Origin: an uncultured Alphaproteobacteria bacterium
Lineage (GTDB): Bacteria; Pseudomonadota; Alphaproteobacteria; Methylaequorales; Methylaequoraceae
Direction of reading: 5' to 3'
DNA length: 64,000 nucleotides
NCBI GenBank assembly: GCA_902617375.1
Contig: CACMWI010000004.1
Span: 1 to 64,000, forward strand
Position numbers and translations under genes: made by a program. This document shows, in pieces, positions 53,661 through 63,369 of this stretch; position 1 is the first letter of the stretch; every line of letters begins with the position of its first letter. The notes under the pieces are model-generated. The model did not search any database. It had not been told where the DNA came from and saw only the letters and a program-made list of their open reading frames with translations.

Positions 53661-54977
53661 ATGAACTTAAAAATTCCTTTTAATAATTCAAAACTACCGA
53701 TTAACTATTTGTTAAAAAATGGTTCAGTAATTGATCCAGATAAAAATACAATAGAAAAAAAAGACGTCCTTATCGAAGGTAAATTAATCAAAGCTTTGAA
53801 AAAAAATATTTCAGTTGATGAGAAAAAATTTAAAATAATTGATTGCAATAATTTTTTCATTTCACCTGGAATTGTTGACATGAGAGTCAATATTGGAGAA
53901 CCAGGTTTTGAGCATAAAGAAACAATAAAAAGTGCATGTAAAGCTGCAGCAAGTGGTGGTGTAACATCAATGGTCTGTATGCCGAACACTTACCCGGCAA
54001 TTGATCAACCTGCTATCATTCAAAGTATTCAAAGAAAAGCAAGAGAAATATCACTGAGCAAGGTTTTTTGCACTGGATGCATAACAAGGGGCGCAGAGGG
54101 AAATGAAATTTGTGAGTTACAACTTATGAGAGAATTTGGAGCTTTAGGTTTTACTGATGGAAATAAAAGTGTATCTAATGCGAGAGTCATGAAAAGAGCA
54201 CTTAACTATGCAAAATCATTTGATGGTCTTATCATTCAACATGCTGAAGAGCCGGAATTAAGTCAAGGAGGTATGGTAAATGAAGGAGAGTTTGCTACAA
54301 GAATGGGACTTACTGGGATACCAAATTATTCTGAAGCAATGATTATTGAAAGAGACCTGTGGTTAGTACGAGATACAAAATGCAGATATCACGTGAGTCA
54401 CATTTCAACAACAGAATCAGTAGAAATCATTAGAAAAGCAAAAAAAGAAGGTCTTCCTATTACTTGCGACACTGCCCCCCCCTACTTTATGTTAAATGAA
54501 TTATCTCTTGAAAATTATAGAACTTTCGCAAAACTCTCTCCACCGTTGAGAACAGAAGAAGATAGAAATAATATAATTAATGGTATTTTAGACGGAACAA
54601 TAGATGTAATTGTATCAGATCACACACCACACGACCAAGACGCTAAAAGACTCCCTTTTAATCAGGCTGAGTTTGGTGGTGTAGGATTAGAAACACTCTT
54701 ACCGATGACACTAAATCTTGTAAATAATACCAAACTAGGTTTAATTAAAGCTATATCTTTGATTACGAAAAACCCCTCTGAAATTTTAGGCTTAAAAACT
54801 GGAAAAATATCTCCAGATTCAGAAGCTGACTTGATAGTTTTTGATTTAGAAAAACCATGGAAAATTAATTCAGAAAGTTTTCATAGCAAATCAAAAAACT
54901 CTCCATTTGATGGCATTTTAGTTCAAGGAAAAAATTTAATGACGTTTGTGAGAGGTAGACTTGTATATAAATCTTGA
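53661..54977 (+). CDS. pyrC: Dihydroorotase-like protein (possible non-catalytic PyrC')
   Basis: 438 residues, amidohydrolase fold. The metal motif DxHxH after the first strand reads DMRVN (residues 73-77), so both His are absent. Other sites remain: IQHAEEPELS, RYHVSHIST, VSDHTPHD. In pseudomonads a PyrC' lacking such histidines is an inactive structural partner of PyrB. This copy follows pyrB by two bases and fits that picture. If so, a true dihydroorotase must be encoded elsewhere. Its end overlaps plsY by 17 bases. Confidence 0.82.
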   Translation: MNLKIPFNNSKLPINYLLKNGSVIDPDKNTIEKKDVLIEGKLIKALKKNISVDEKKFKIIDCNNFFISPGIVDMRVNIGEPGFEHKETIKSACKAAASGGVTSMVCMPNTYPAIDQPAIIQSIQRKAREISLSKVFCTGCITRGAEGNEICELQLMREFGALGFTDGNKSVSNARVMKRALNYAKSFDGLIIQHAEEPELSQGGMVNEGEFATRMGLTGIPNYSEAMIIERDLWLVRDTKCRYHVSHISTTESVEIIRKAKKEGLPITCDTAPPYFMLNELSLENYRTFAKLSPPLRTEEDRNNIINGILDGTIDVIVSDHTPHDQDAKRLPFNQAEFGGVGLETLLPMTLNLVNNTKLGLIKAISLITKNPSEILGLKTGKISPDSEADLIVFDLEKPWKINSESFHSKSKNSPFDGILVQGKNLMTFVRGRLVYKS

Positions 54978-55548
54978 AGCAATTTTAATTTCATTGAGTT
55001 GTTATTTTGTTGGATCAATCCCTTTCGGATTACTGTTATCTAAATTTTTCAATAAAAGTGATCCCAGGCTAATTGGATCAAAAAATATTGGAGCAACAAA
55101 TATAGTTAGAACGAGTGGATGGAAACTTGGATTATTAACATTAATTTTTGACATGCTAAAAGGTTTAATTCCCGTGGTTATTTTTAAAAATCATTTAGTT
55201 GAACAGAGTTTTATAATTTTATTTATTTTTCTTGGTCATCTTTTTCCAATATGGATAAGATTTAAAGGAGGAAAAGGCATTGCTGTGATCATAGGGTGCT
55301 TATTTGGATATAATTTTTTTTATGGTTTAATTTTTAGTCTTGTGTGGCTAATTACTGCTATTGTGAGTAAATATTCTTCACTTTCAGCTTTAGTTGCTTC
55401 ACTAAGCATCTTAATTATAATTTACTTAGATAATGATAATATTTTCTTAATAATACTATTAATGGTAATTATGATTTTTTTTAAACATATCTCTAATATA
55501 AAAAGGCTAGTGAGAGGAGATGAATTAAAAATTAATTTAAAAAAATAA
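54961..55548 (+). CDS. plsY: Acyl-phosphate:glycerol-3-phosphate acyltransferase
   Basis: 195 residues, TTG start inside the end of pyrC. About five membrane helices with GSIPFGLLLSKFF, SKNIGATNIVRTSGWK and RFKGGKGIA, the three conserved PlsY loops. It adds the first acyl chain to glycerol-3-phosphate in phospholipid synthesis. topA follows directly; dprA, often found between them, is absent. Confidence 0.93.
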   Translation: MYINLEAILISLSCYFVGSIPFGLLLSKFFNKSDPRLIGSKNIGATNIVRTSGWKLGLLTLIFDMLKGLIPVVIFKNHLVEQSFIILFIFLGHLFPIWIRFKGGKGIAVIIGCLFGYNFFYGLIFSLVWLITAIVSKYSSLSALVASLSILIIIYLDNDNIFLIILLMVIMIFFKHISNIKRLVRGDELKINLKK

Positions 55549-55597
55549 AAATTATTTTTGACATTTCTCACTTATAATTATAGATAACTTCATTATT

Positions 55598-58045
55598 ATG
55601 AAACTTCTCATTGTTGAATCACCTGCTAAAGCTAAAACTATCAAAGGTTATCTTGAGGATGACTTTGAAGTAATTTCAAGTATTGGTCATTTCCGTGATT
55701 TACCTGAAAAGGGAATAGGAATTTCAGAGGACGAAAATTTCACGGTAGATGAATGGGTTGTAGATAAGAAAAAAGCTGATCCAATATTAAAGGGTATAAA
55801 ACAAGCAAAAGAAATTTTTTTAGCCTTAGATCCTGACAGAGAAGGTGAACTCATTGCCTGGCACGTTGTTGAATTATGTAAAGAAAAAAAATTGCATCAA
55901 AATAAAACTTTTAAAAGAATTGAATTTTCAGCAATAAGAAAACTAGATATTTTAGATGCTATAAAAAAACCAAGAAATATTAATCAACATCTTGTTGATG
56001 CAGCGATTACAAGAAGATTTTTAGATAAATTCTTTGGATATAAAATTTCACCAATAACTACTAGAAGAACAATTTTTGGTAAGTCTGCTGGTCGTGTCCA
56101 GTCTCCCACATTAAAAATACTTTGTGAAAGAGAACGAGAGATAGATCTATTTATTCCAAAAGAATTTTGGGAAGTAATCATAGAAATTGAAGATGAGAAT
56201 GGAAATAAGATGACTAGTAGTATTTATTCTGACAATGGTAAAAAAATCGAAAAACTATCTATCGAAAGTGAAATCCAAGCCACATCTATTAAGGATAGAT
56301 TGCTAAAAAAAAAATTTTTAATTGAAGATGTAGCAAAAAAAGAAAAAAAAAGAAGTCCTTATAGCCCTTTTTCAAATTCGCTTTTACTCCAAGATGCATC
56401 ATCAAAGCTAGGATTTAGTCCAAAATATACAAATTCTTTGGCACAACAACTTAAAGATGGAATAGGTAGTCTAGGCGCACTAATTACGTATCATAGATCA
56501 GACTCAAATAAGATGAAGAAGAGTGAAGTTGATAGTTTAAGACAAATTATAAGTAACGACATTGGGGAAAATTTTCTATCAAAAGAAGAGATTATATATA
56601 AAGAAAAGTCTAAATTTGTTCAGCAAGGTCATGAAGCAGTTACCCCAACCCAACTTCAAAAAAAACCTGAAGACGTAAAAAAAGAATTAAACGACGATCA
56701 ATTTAAACTCTACGATTTAATATGGAAAAGAACAGTAGCCTCTCAAATGTCTCAAAGCAAGAATCTTGAAACGTCATATTTTATTAAAGGAGAAGAATTT
56801 CTTTTAAAATCATCAGGAAGTATCCAAATTTTTGAAGGATTTAAAAAAATTTATAATTATTCAGAGAAAAATGATGATCTCCAAAAGCTTCCAAATTTAA
56901 AAGTAGGAGATATCGTAAACATCTCTAAAATTGAAATTAAGCAAAACCACACAAAACCTCCCAATAGATATTCCGAGGCGGGTTTAATCAAAAAGTTAGA
57001 AGAACTCGGAATAGGAAGGCCTTCAACATATGTTTCAATTTTTACTAAGCTTGAAAGCAATAACTATATTTCAATAAAGAATAAATCTTTAATTCCAAGT
57101 TCGAGAGGTAAAATTTTATCAAAATTCCTAGATGGGTTTTTTTTTAAATTTGTGGATTATCAATTTACAGCTGATCTCGAAGAACAGCTTGATGAAATTA
57201 CTCAATCAAAAAAAGATTGGAAAAATATACTTCAAGCTTTTCTAAAACTTTTAAACTCTGCTGTCGATGACGTTAAAGAAAAAAGTATTACTGAAGTTAT
57301 AAATAAAATAAACGAATTGAGCCCAGAAATTCTAAAAAAGAAAAATTGTCCAAAATGTAATGATGGGGAACTAACCATTAAATTTGCGTCTTCAGGACCT
57401 TTTTTAGGTTGTACCAATTACAACAAAGACGACAAAAATGCGTGCAAATATAGCTCAGCAATTGGTGATGATGAAGATAACAAAGACCTGACTGGAGATG
57501 GAAAAAAAATTGGGGTTGAACCGTCAACTGGTAATCAAATTTTTTTAAAAATTGGACGATATGGCAGATACCTAGAAATGCAAAGAGATGACGATAAACC
57601 TAAAAGAGTGAGTATTCCTAAAAATATAAGTAATGAAGAAATTAATCTCGAAAAATCTCTCAAATACTTAAAATTACCAAGATTCATTGGGATATTTCCA
57701 GAAACAAAAGAGGATATAACTGCTTCAATAGGACCATACGGACCTTATCTCAAGCATGGAAAAAAATTTATTTCTTTAAAAGAAGACGACGTCGCAGAAG
57801 TTGGCATAAATCGAGCAATTGAATTAATACAAAAGAATCTTGATGAAAAAAAGGAGATCATCATTGGGCTTCACCCTGAAACAAAAAAGAATATTGTCCA
57901 AAAAAAAGGGATAAAAGGACGACCTGACTATTTATCATATAATAAAAAGAATTACTCCCTATCAGACGGTCTTGATAAAAGTGCTATTACATTAGAAAAA
58001 GCCATAGAGATCATAGAACAAAGTAAAAAAACTAAAAAAAAATAA
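55598..58045 (+). CDS. topA: DNA topoisomerase I
   Basis: 815 residues, type IA. Toprim acidic motif LDPDREGE at 77-84; active-site Tyr298 in LITYHRSDS; GIGRPSTYVSI; one clear zinc-ribbon (NCPKCNDGEL, then GCTNYN) followed by C-terminal topoisomerase repeats (KIGRYGRYLEM; GPYGPYLKHGKKF). It relaxes negative supercoils. It forms an operon-like series with rnr, DUF983 and rpmG. Confidence 0.96.
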   Translation: MKLLIVESPAKAKTIKGYLEDDFEVISSIGHFRDLPEKGIGISEDENFTVDEWVVDKKKADPILKGIKQAKEIFLALDPDREGELIAWHVVELCKEKKLHQNKTFKRIEFSAIRKLDILDAIKKPRNINQHLVDAAITRRFLDKFFGYKISPITTRRTIFGKSAGRVQSPTLKILCEREREIDLFIPKEFWEVIIEIEDENGNKMTSSIYSDNGKKIEKLSIESEIQATSIKDRLLKKKFLIEDVAKKEKKRSPYSPFSNSLLLQDASSKLGFSPKYTNSLAQQLKDGIGSLGALITYHRSDSNKMKKSEVDSLRQIISNDIGENFLSKEEIIYKEKSKFVQQGHEAVTPTQLQKKPEDVKKELNDDQFKLYDLIWKRTVASQMSQSKNLETSYFIKGEEFLLKSSGSIQIFEGFKKIYNYSEKNDDLQKLPNLKVGDIVNISKIEIKQNHTKPPNRYSEAGLIKKLEELGIGRPSTYVSIFTKLESNNYISIKNKSLIPSSRGKILSKFLDGFFFKFVDYQFTADLEEQLDEITQSKKDWKNILQAFLKLLNSAVDDVKEKSITEVINKINELSPEILKKKNCPKCNDGELTIKFASSGPFLGCTNYNKDDKNACKYSSAIGDDEDNKDLTGDGKKIGVEPSTGNQIFLKIGRYGRYLEMQRDDDKPKRVSIPKNISNEEINLEKSLKYLKLPRFIGIFPETKEDITASIGPYGPYLKHGKKFISLKEDDVAEVGINRAIELIQKNLDEKKEIIIGLHPETKKNIVQKKGIKGRPDYLSYNKKNYSLSDGLDKSAITLEKAIEIIEQSKKTKKK

Positions 58046-58055
58046 TTTACTTTTA

Positions 58056-59528
58056 GTGACCAAAATATCTTCAACAATGAAAAAAAAAAAAGAAAAAAAA
58101 ATCCAACTATGCGATATCATTGACAATGAAATAAAAGATAATAGTTTGAGAAATGGTTTTCCAAAATCTTTCGATTCTCACATTAAACAACTTAAAACAA
58201 AAAAAATAATCAATCATAAGGATTTTACAGATATTCCGTTTGTTACAATTGACGGACAAGATAGTAAGGATTTCGACGATGCTGTTTGGTCGGAAACAAA
58301 AAAAGGAATAACCAATATTATGATTGCAATTTCCGATGTGAGTTTTTTTATTGAAAAAAATGATCCGTTGGATTTGGAAGCAAAAAAAAGAGGAAATTCA
58401 TTCTATTTTCCTGATAGAGTTATTCCAATGTTTCCCAATGAAATTTCAAATGACATATGCTCGCTTATTCCAAATAAAGAGAGAGCATCAGTAATCACCG
58501 AAATCAAAATCAAAAATTTCAAAGTTATTAGTTTCAAAATTCACAGAGCAAAAATAATTTCAGTTGCACGATTAACCTACAATGAAGTTGATAGAATATT
58601 TTTTTCTAATGAAAAGAAAAACAGATTTTATAGTCTTGTAAAAAATTTATTTGAGTGTTACAGAGTTTTGAAAAAAATATCAGAAAAAAAAAATAAAATA
58701 AATTTCGTCTCAGATGAATTTGAAATCATTGAAAATAAAAATAAAAACTTTATTTTTAAAAAGAAAAAATCTTTAGAGTCCTATAAACTTATTGAAGAAT
58801 TAATGGTCATAGCTAATGAGAATATAGCAAAGTTTATAAAAAATAATAATTTAAACTCCATCTTCAGAAATCATGAAAAACCAAAATTAGATAAAATCAA
58901 TGAACTAAAAAAAATGTTACGAGACAATAGTATAATCACGAATTCAAATTTTAATAATCAAAAAGATTTTATTAATATTCTAAAATATATAAATAAAGAT
59001 AACTTTATTTTAAATGATGCATTACTTAAGACTCAATCAAAAGCATTTTATAGTTGCGAGAATTTTGGACATTTTGGACTTGGACTAGACTATTATACAC
59101 ACTTTACCTCACCTATAAGGAGGTATTCAGATTTAAGGGTGCATCGAGATGTTTTAGATTTTGTTTTTGAGGGAAAAAAAAACTCAGTTGAAAAATCACT
59201 TGATGACCATTTAACATCTCAAGAAAAAAAATCAGATAGTATTGAAAGAAAAATTTTAGAACGAGCTTGTAGCCTTTATATTAAATTCAAAAAAATCAAA
59301 TATTTTTATGGTACCATCGATGCTATTGAAAATTTTGGTATTTTTATAAGGGCAATTGATCTACCATTCTCATGTTTAGTAAGAAATAAAAATAGATACT
59401 CTAGAAACTCTAAATTAAAGTCGCAAGAAAATAGCTTTAGAGTTGGTCAAAAAGTTTCATTTAAAATTAAACGAAATGATATATTTTCAGGAAAAATTTT
59501 AGGGGAGAATGTTAAAATAATAAATTAA
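58056..59528 (+). CDS. rnr: RNase R/RNB-family exoribonuclease, short form
   Basis: 490 residues, GTG start. The RNB domain begins almost at the N-terminus: FVTIDGQDSKDFDDAVW (catalytic Asp cluster), FPDRVIPMFPNEIS, and THFTSPIRRYSDLRVHR near residue 350. An S1 domain closes the protein. RNase R is usually 700-800 residues with helix-turn-helix and cold-shock domains before RNB. These are missing here, and the region upstream is occupied by topA. It degrades RNA from the 3' end. Position after topA matches rnr of alphaproteobacteria. Confidence 0.87.
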   Translation: MTKISSTMKKKKEKKIQLCDIIDNEIKDNSLRNGFPKSFDSHIKQLKTKKIINHKDFTDIPFVTIDGQDSKDFDDAVWSETKKGITNIMIAISDVSFFIEKNDPLDLEAKKRGNSFYFPDRVIPMFPNEISNDICSLIPNKERASVITEIKIKNFKVISFKIHRAKIISVARLTYNEVDRIFFSNEKKNRFYSLVKNLFECYRVLKKISEKKNKINFVSDEFEIIENKNKNFIFKKKKSLESYKLIEELMVIANENIAKFIKNNNLNSIFRNHEKPKLDKINELKKMLRDNSIITNSNFNNQKDFINILKYINKDNFILNDALLKTQSKAFYSCENFGHFGLGLDYYTHFTSPIRRYSDLRVHRDVLDFVFEGKKNSVEKSLDDHLTSQEKKSDSIERKILERACSLYIKFKKIKYFYGTIDAIENFGIFIRAIDLPFSCLVRNKNRYSRNSKLKSQENSFRVGQKVSFKIKRNDIFSGKILGENVKIIN

Positions 59529-59532
59529 GTTT

Positions 59533-59886
59533 ATGAATAAATTAGAACATATGAAACGTGGATTTAACAAAAGGTGTCCTTGTTGTGGTTTAACTCCAAT
59601 ATTTAAAAGTTATGTAAAAACTTATAATAAATGTAAATGTTGTGGAATAAAATTATCTGACTACAAATCAGATGATGGTCCAGCTTATATAACAATTTTT
59701 ATAATTGGTCATATATTAATACCCTTAATTTTATTAACTGAAAAATACTTTAGTCCTTCTTTATACCTTCAAATGTTTATTTGGCCACTGATAACAATTT
59801 TATCTAGCTTATGGTTGTTACCAAGGGTTAAAGGAGCTTTTATTGGAGTACAAATTTTCTTAGATGATAAATCACGTAAGACTTGA
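59533..59886 (+). CDS. DUF983 family membrane protein
   Basis: 117 residues. An N-terminal zinc-ribbon-like part (RCPCCGLTPIF; KCKCCGI) is followed by two membrane helices (about 53-70, 78-97). The segment DDGPAYITIFIIGHI is the DUF983 signature. The function is unknown. The family lies downstream of rnr in many alphaproteobacteria, as here. Confidence 0.82.
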   Translation: MNKLEHMKRGFNKRCPCCGLTPIFKSYVKTYNKCKCCGIKLSDYKSDDGPAYITIFIIGHILIPLILLTEKYFSPSLYLQMFIWPLITILSSLWLLPRVKGAFIGVQIFLDDKSRKT

Positions 59887-59916
59887 CAGTTTTAATAAAA
59901 TTTATATAAATTCAAC

Positions 59917-60084
59917 ATGGCTAAATCTAATACGATACAAGTAAAAATGGTAAGTACAGCTGATACCGGCTATTTTTACGTTAAATTCAAAAATCCAAAA
60001 TCAATGACTGAAAAGCTTGAAATGAAAAAATACGACCCAAAAGTCAGAAAACACGTAATTTTTAAAGAACAAAAAATCAAGTAG
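59917..60084 (+). CDS. rpmG: 50S ribosomal protein L33 (zinc-free type)
   Basis: 55 residues starting [20 protein letters not shown], with [20 protein letters not shown] and [12 protein letters not shown]. This is bL33 of the alphaproteobacterial type. It contains no cysteine, so no zinc site. It is the last gene of topA-rnr-DUF983-rpmG. The stop lies inside the end of the convergent aspS (8-base overlap). Confidence 0.95.
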   Translation: MAKSNTIQVKMVSTADTGYFYVKFKNPKSMTEKLEMKKYDPKVRKHVIFKEQKIK

Positions 60085-61855
60085 TCTTTTCAATTTTTTT
60101 CAAATTTAAACCCAATTCCTTTAAATGGTTTTCGGAAATCTTTGAAGGTGAACCTAGCATTAAATCTTCAGCCTGCTGGTTCATTGGGAAAGCAACAACT
60201 TCTCTAAGATTTTCTTCTCCTGATAGAAGCATCACAATTCTGTCAATTCCAGGTGCTGAACCACCATGAGGAGGGGCTCCAAATTTAAATGCATTAAAAA
60301 GGAATCCAAACTTTTTCATTAAATCGTCATGACTATATCCAGCAATTTCGAAGGCTTTAATCATTATGTCTGTCTTGTGATTTCTGATCGCACCAGATGA
60401 AAGTTCAACACCATTGCATACAATATCAAATTGCCAAGCTAAAATATCCAGCGGGTTTTTATTTAATAAAGCATCCATTCCGCCTTGTGGCATAGAAAAC
60501 GGGTTGTGACTAAAATCAATTTTATTGGTTGTTTTATTAATTTCAAACATCGGATAATCGACTATCCAACAAAATTGGAATGAATTTTTTTCTAGTAGTT
60601 TTAGTTGATTACATAATTCTGTTCTAACCACCGATGCAAACTTATTTGCTTCCTCTTTTTTATCAGATATAAAAAAGACAGAATCACCACTTTCAAGTCC
60701 AACTCTTTTAATTAATTTGTCCAAATTTTCTTTTTTAATATTACTTGCTATTGGACCTTTAAATTCTTGATTAAGGCAAATTATATAACCTAGTCCCTTC
60801 TGTCCATAATTTCTTGCCCATGTATTTAATTTGTCAAACCAGGCTCTGGGCATATCTGCCGACTTCGGAGCTTTAATTCCTTTAACAACCATTCCTTTTT
60901 TTACGTTTTCTTCGAAAATTTTGAATCCAGAGTTTACAAAACAATCTGTTAAATCATTTATCAAAAGAGGATTCCTAAGATCGGGTTTATCCGTACCATA
61001 GTTATTTATTGAATCTTTGTAAGTTATTCTTTTAAAGGGTAAGTTTGATACTTTTTTGTCAGTAAATTCCTTAAATATTTCAGAAATTACAGGTTCAATT
61101 TCACTTAAAATATCCTCCTGTTCAGCAAAGGCCATCTCGAAATCTAATTGATAGAATTCACCAGGAGATCTATCAGCTCTTGCATCTTCATCTCTAAAAC
61201 ATGGTGCAATTTGAAAGTATTTATCAAAATTTGAGACCATTAAAAGTTGTTTAAAGATTTGCGGTGCTTGGGGTAATGCATAAAATTTCCCTTGATTTAG
61301 TCTGCTTGGAACTAAAAAGTCTCTTGCTCCCTCGGGCGAGGATGCAGTCAATATGGGTGTCTGAATCTCCAAGAAATTTCTTGATAGCATTTTTTCTCTA
61401 ATTCTATTAATTACATTTGATCTTAGAATAATGTTCTTGTGAATTTTGTCGCGTCTTAAGTCAAGATATCTGAATTTTAATCTTTGTTCTTCTGAAGCAT
61501 CATCATCAATAGAAATTTGAAATGGTATCTGATCTGACTGATTTAAAACTATGAATTCTTCCACTAATATTTCAATTTCACCAGTGGGAAGATTCTCATT
61601 AATTGTTTCTACATTCCTCTTCACAACTTTACCTATTATTTTAAGAACGCTCTCGAGTTTCAAGGATTCAATTATTTTGAAATTTTTAATATTTGAATCA
61701 AAAACACATTGAGTTAATCCATAATGATCCCTCAAATCAATAAATAATAGACCACCGTGATCTCTTTTTTTATTTACCCAACCAGAAAGATGAACGACAT
61801 TACCATCATTTTTCAATGATAATTCACCGCAATTATGTGATCTAAATTTATTCAT
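60077..61855 (-). CDS. aspS: Aspartyl-tRNA synthetase (probably non-discriminating)
   Basis: 592 residues from the ATG at 61855 ([14 protein letters not shown]; a TTG five codons upstream is less likely). Anticodon domain [20 protein letters not shown]; class II motif 2 [19 protein letters not shown]; motif 3 [18 protein letters not shown]; a GAD insertion domain of bacterial type. With gatCAB present, it probably also charges tRNA-Asn with Asp, as in other alphaproteobacteria. That specificity is inference. It is divergent from rnd. Confidence 0.95.
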   Translation of the reverse strand: MNKFRSHNCGELSLKNDGNVVHLSGWVNKKRDHGGLLFIDLRDHYGLTQCVFDSNIKNFKIIESLKLESVLKIIGKVVKRNVETINENLPTGEIEILVEEFIVLNQSDQIPFQISIDDDASEEQRLKFRYLDLRRDKIHKNIILRSNVINRIREKMLSRNFLEIQTPILTASSPEGARDFLVPSRLNQGKFYALPQAPQIFKQLLMVSNFDKYFQIAPCFRDEDARADRSPGEFYQLDFEMAFAEQEDILSEIEPVISEIFKEFTDKKVSNLPFKRITYKDSINNYGTDKPDLRNPLLINDLTDCFVNSGFKIFEENVKKGMVVKGIKAPKSADMPRAWFDKLNTWARNYGQKGLGYIICLNQEFKGPIASNIKKENLDKLIKRVGLESGDSVFFISDKKEEANKFASVVRTELCNQLKLLEKNSFQFCWIVDYPMFEINKTTNKIDFSHNPFSMPQGGMDALLNKNPLDILAWQFDIVCNGVELSSGAIRNHKTDIMIKAFEIAGYSHDDLMKKFGFLFNAFKFGAPPHGGSAPGIDRIVMLLSGEENLREVVAFPMNQQAEDLMLGSPSKISENHLKELGLNLKKIEKTT

Positions 61856-61896
61856 ACAATTTGAAGGCAAGTTCTTTTAATGATAAAATTCGATGA

Positions 61897-62679
61897 GTGT
61901 TACAAATAAATAAAGATCAATTAAAACAGTTCTACAAAAAATGTCAAAAAGATAAATTAATTGGTATTGATACAGAGTTTTATAGAGTTGATACCTATTA
62001 TCCCAAGCTATGTCTTATACAACTAGCTAATAAAAATGAATCAATTTTTCTTGATCCAATTACTCAAGACTTAGATTACACACTTTTAAAAAAGTTACTT
62101 TTTAATACCAAAATAAAAAAAATTTTTCATGCAGCTAGACAAGATATTGAAATATTTTTTAATATTTATAAAAAAATACCAACGCCGATTTATGATATTC
62201 AAATTTACCTAGAACAATTAGGTTACAAAGACTCTGTAAGTTACGCCAAAGCATGCAAAGATTTACTGAACGTTCAGATCAATAAAAGTAATCAGTTTAT
62301 TGACTGGAGAGTAAGACCACTTAATCCAAATAAAATTCAATACGCTTTAAATGATGTGAAACATCTGATTCCAATCTTTAATATGATTAAAAAAAAAGTA
62401 AAAAATTTAACACAAATTAGATCTCAACATAAAAAAATAATAAACGTTAAAATTTATGCAGAAAAGATAAATAATGCTTGGAAAAAAATTAAATTCAAAC
62501 CCTGTAATCGATATGAACTAGATAAACTTAAAAAGTACTGTAGATTGAGAGAGAAGATAGCAATACAAAAAGATATTCCAGTAAGGCGAGTTATATCTGA
62601 TAAAGAAATTAAACTGATATGTAAACACAATATTGATAAAGAAATAAAAAAGAAAATAATGCTTAAACTTAAATATTAA
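61897..62679 (+). CDS. rnd: Ribonuclease D, short form
   Basis: 260 residues, GTG start. DEDDy exonuclease sites: IGIDTEF (Asp, Glu), FHAARQDIEIF (Asp), and QYALNDVKHL (Tyr, Asp). Usual RNase D has about 380 residues with two HRDC domains; only part of one (RYELDKLKKYCRLREKIAIQ) remains here. It matures tRNA 3' ends. The place next to aspS is conserved in alphaproteobacteria. Confidence 0.88.
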   Translation: MLQINKDQLKQFYKKCQKDKLIGIDTEFYRVDTYYPKLCLIQLANKNESIFLDPITQDLDYTLLKKLLFNTKIKKIFHAARQDIEIFFNIYKKIPTPIYDIQIYLEQLGYKDSVSYAKACKDLLNVQINKSNQFIDWRVRPLNPNKIQYALNDVKHLIPIFNMIKKKVKNLTQIRSQHKKIINVKIYAEKINNAWKKIKFKPCNRYELDKLKKYCRLREKIAIQKDIPVRRVISDKEIKLICKHNIDKEIKKKIMLKLKY

Positions 62680-62688
62680 GAAAATTTA

Positions 62689-63369
62689 TTAGATTTTTAA
62701 ATTCGATTTAAGAAAATGAATTGATATATTTGATTTAGTTTCTAAAGACATTAAGTCAATCTTCTTTGCAATTTCTAGAGCTGATTCATAGGATCTTTCA
62801 ATTCTGTTAGCAATAAAATTTAATTTCTTTTGAGATAGATTAATATTTCTATCATTCAAATACTTATTTATTATTTTAAGTAATAATTCCTCATCTGGGT
62901 TTCTGACCTCTAAAACAATTGATGAAAGCAACCTTGATATTAAATCATCTAGATTACAATCAATATATTTTGGAGATTTTTTCCCTGTCATTAATAAAAA
63001 TGAATTTTTATTGTCTTTAATAATATTTATAAGATTAAGGATTTTATTCGAGTTTAATTCTTTGTCTTTTGTTATGAGATCATCTACATTGTCAATAAGC
63101 CAATTATTACTTTTAATATAGTTAATATTTAAATCATCACTAAAAAATTCTTCAAAATTTTCACTCGATAAATAGATCCCTTTAGAAGCTTCTAGCCACA
63201 TTTGTGAAATTGTTGTCTTGCCGCACTTCTCAGGTCCATATAAATAAACGAGTGTTTGCTGCCAATCTGGCCACTTTTTAATAAAATTGTAAGCAAACAT
63301 ATTTTTTTCAGTAACAAAAAACTCACTACTTTTAAACTTAAAATTAAACTTTAAAATATTTTGTTTCAT
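62689..63369 (-). CDS. hdaA: HdaA-like DnaA-inactivating AAA+ protein
   Basis: 226 residues. A DnaA-like ATPase core without the DNA-binding domain: P-loop GPEKCGKTT at 45-53, NWLIDNVDDL as Walker B, and RLLSSIVLEVRNPDEELL for sensor parts. An N-terminal LKFNFKF segment resembles a clamp-binding motif. HdaA stimulates ATP hydrolysis by DnaA after initiation, limiting re-replication. It follows a DUF2066 gene, as is usual in alphaproteobacteria, sharing one base with it. Confidence 0.85.
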   Translation of the reverse strand: MKQNILKFNFKFKSSEFFVTEKNMFAYNFIKKWPDWQQTLVYLYGPEKCGKTTISQMWLEASKGIYLSSENFEEFFSDDLNINYIKSNNWLIDNVDDLITKDKELNSNKILNLINIIKDNKNSFLLMTGKKSPKYIDCNLDDLISRLLSSIVLEVRNPDEELLLKIINKYLNDRNINLSQKKLNFIANRIERSYESALEIAKKIDLMSLETKSNISIHFLKSNLKI

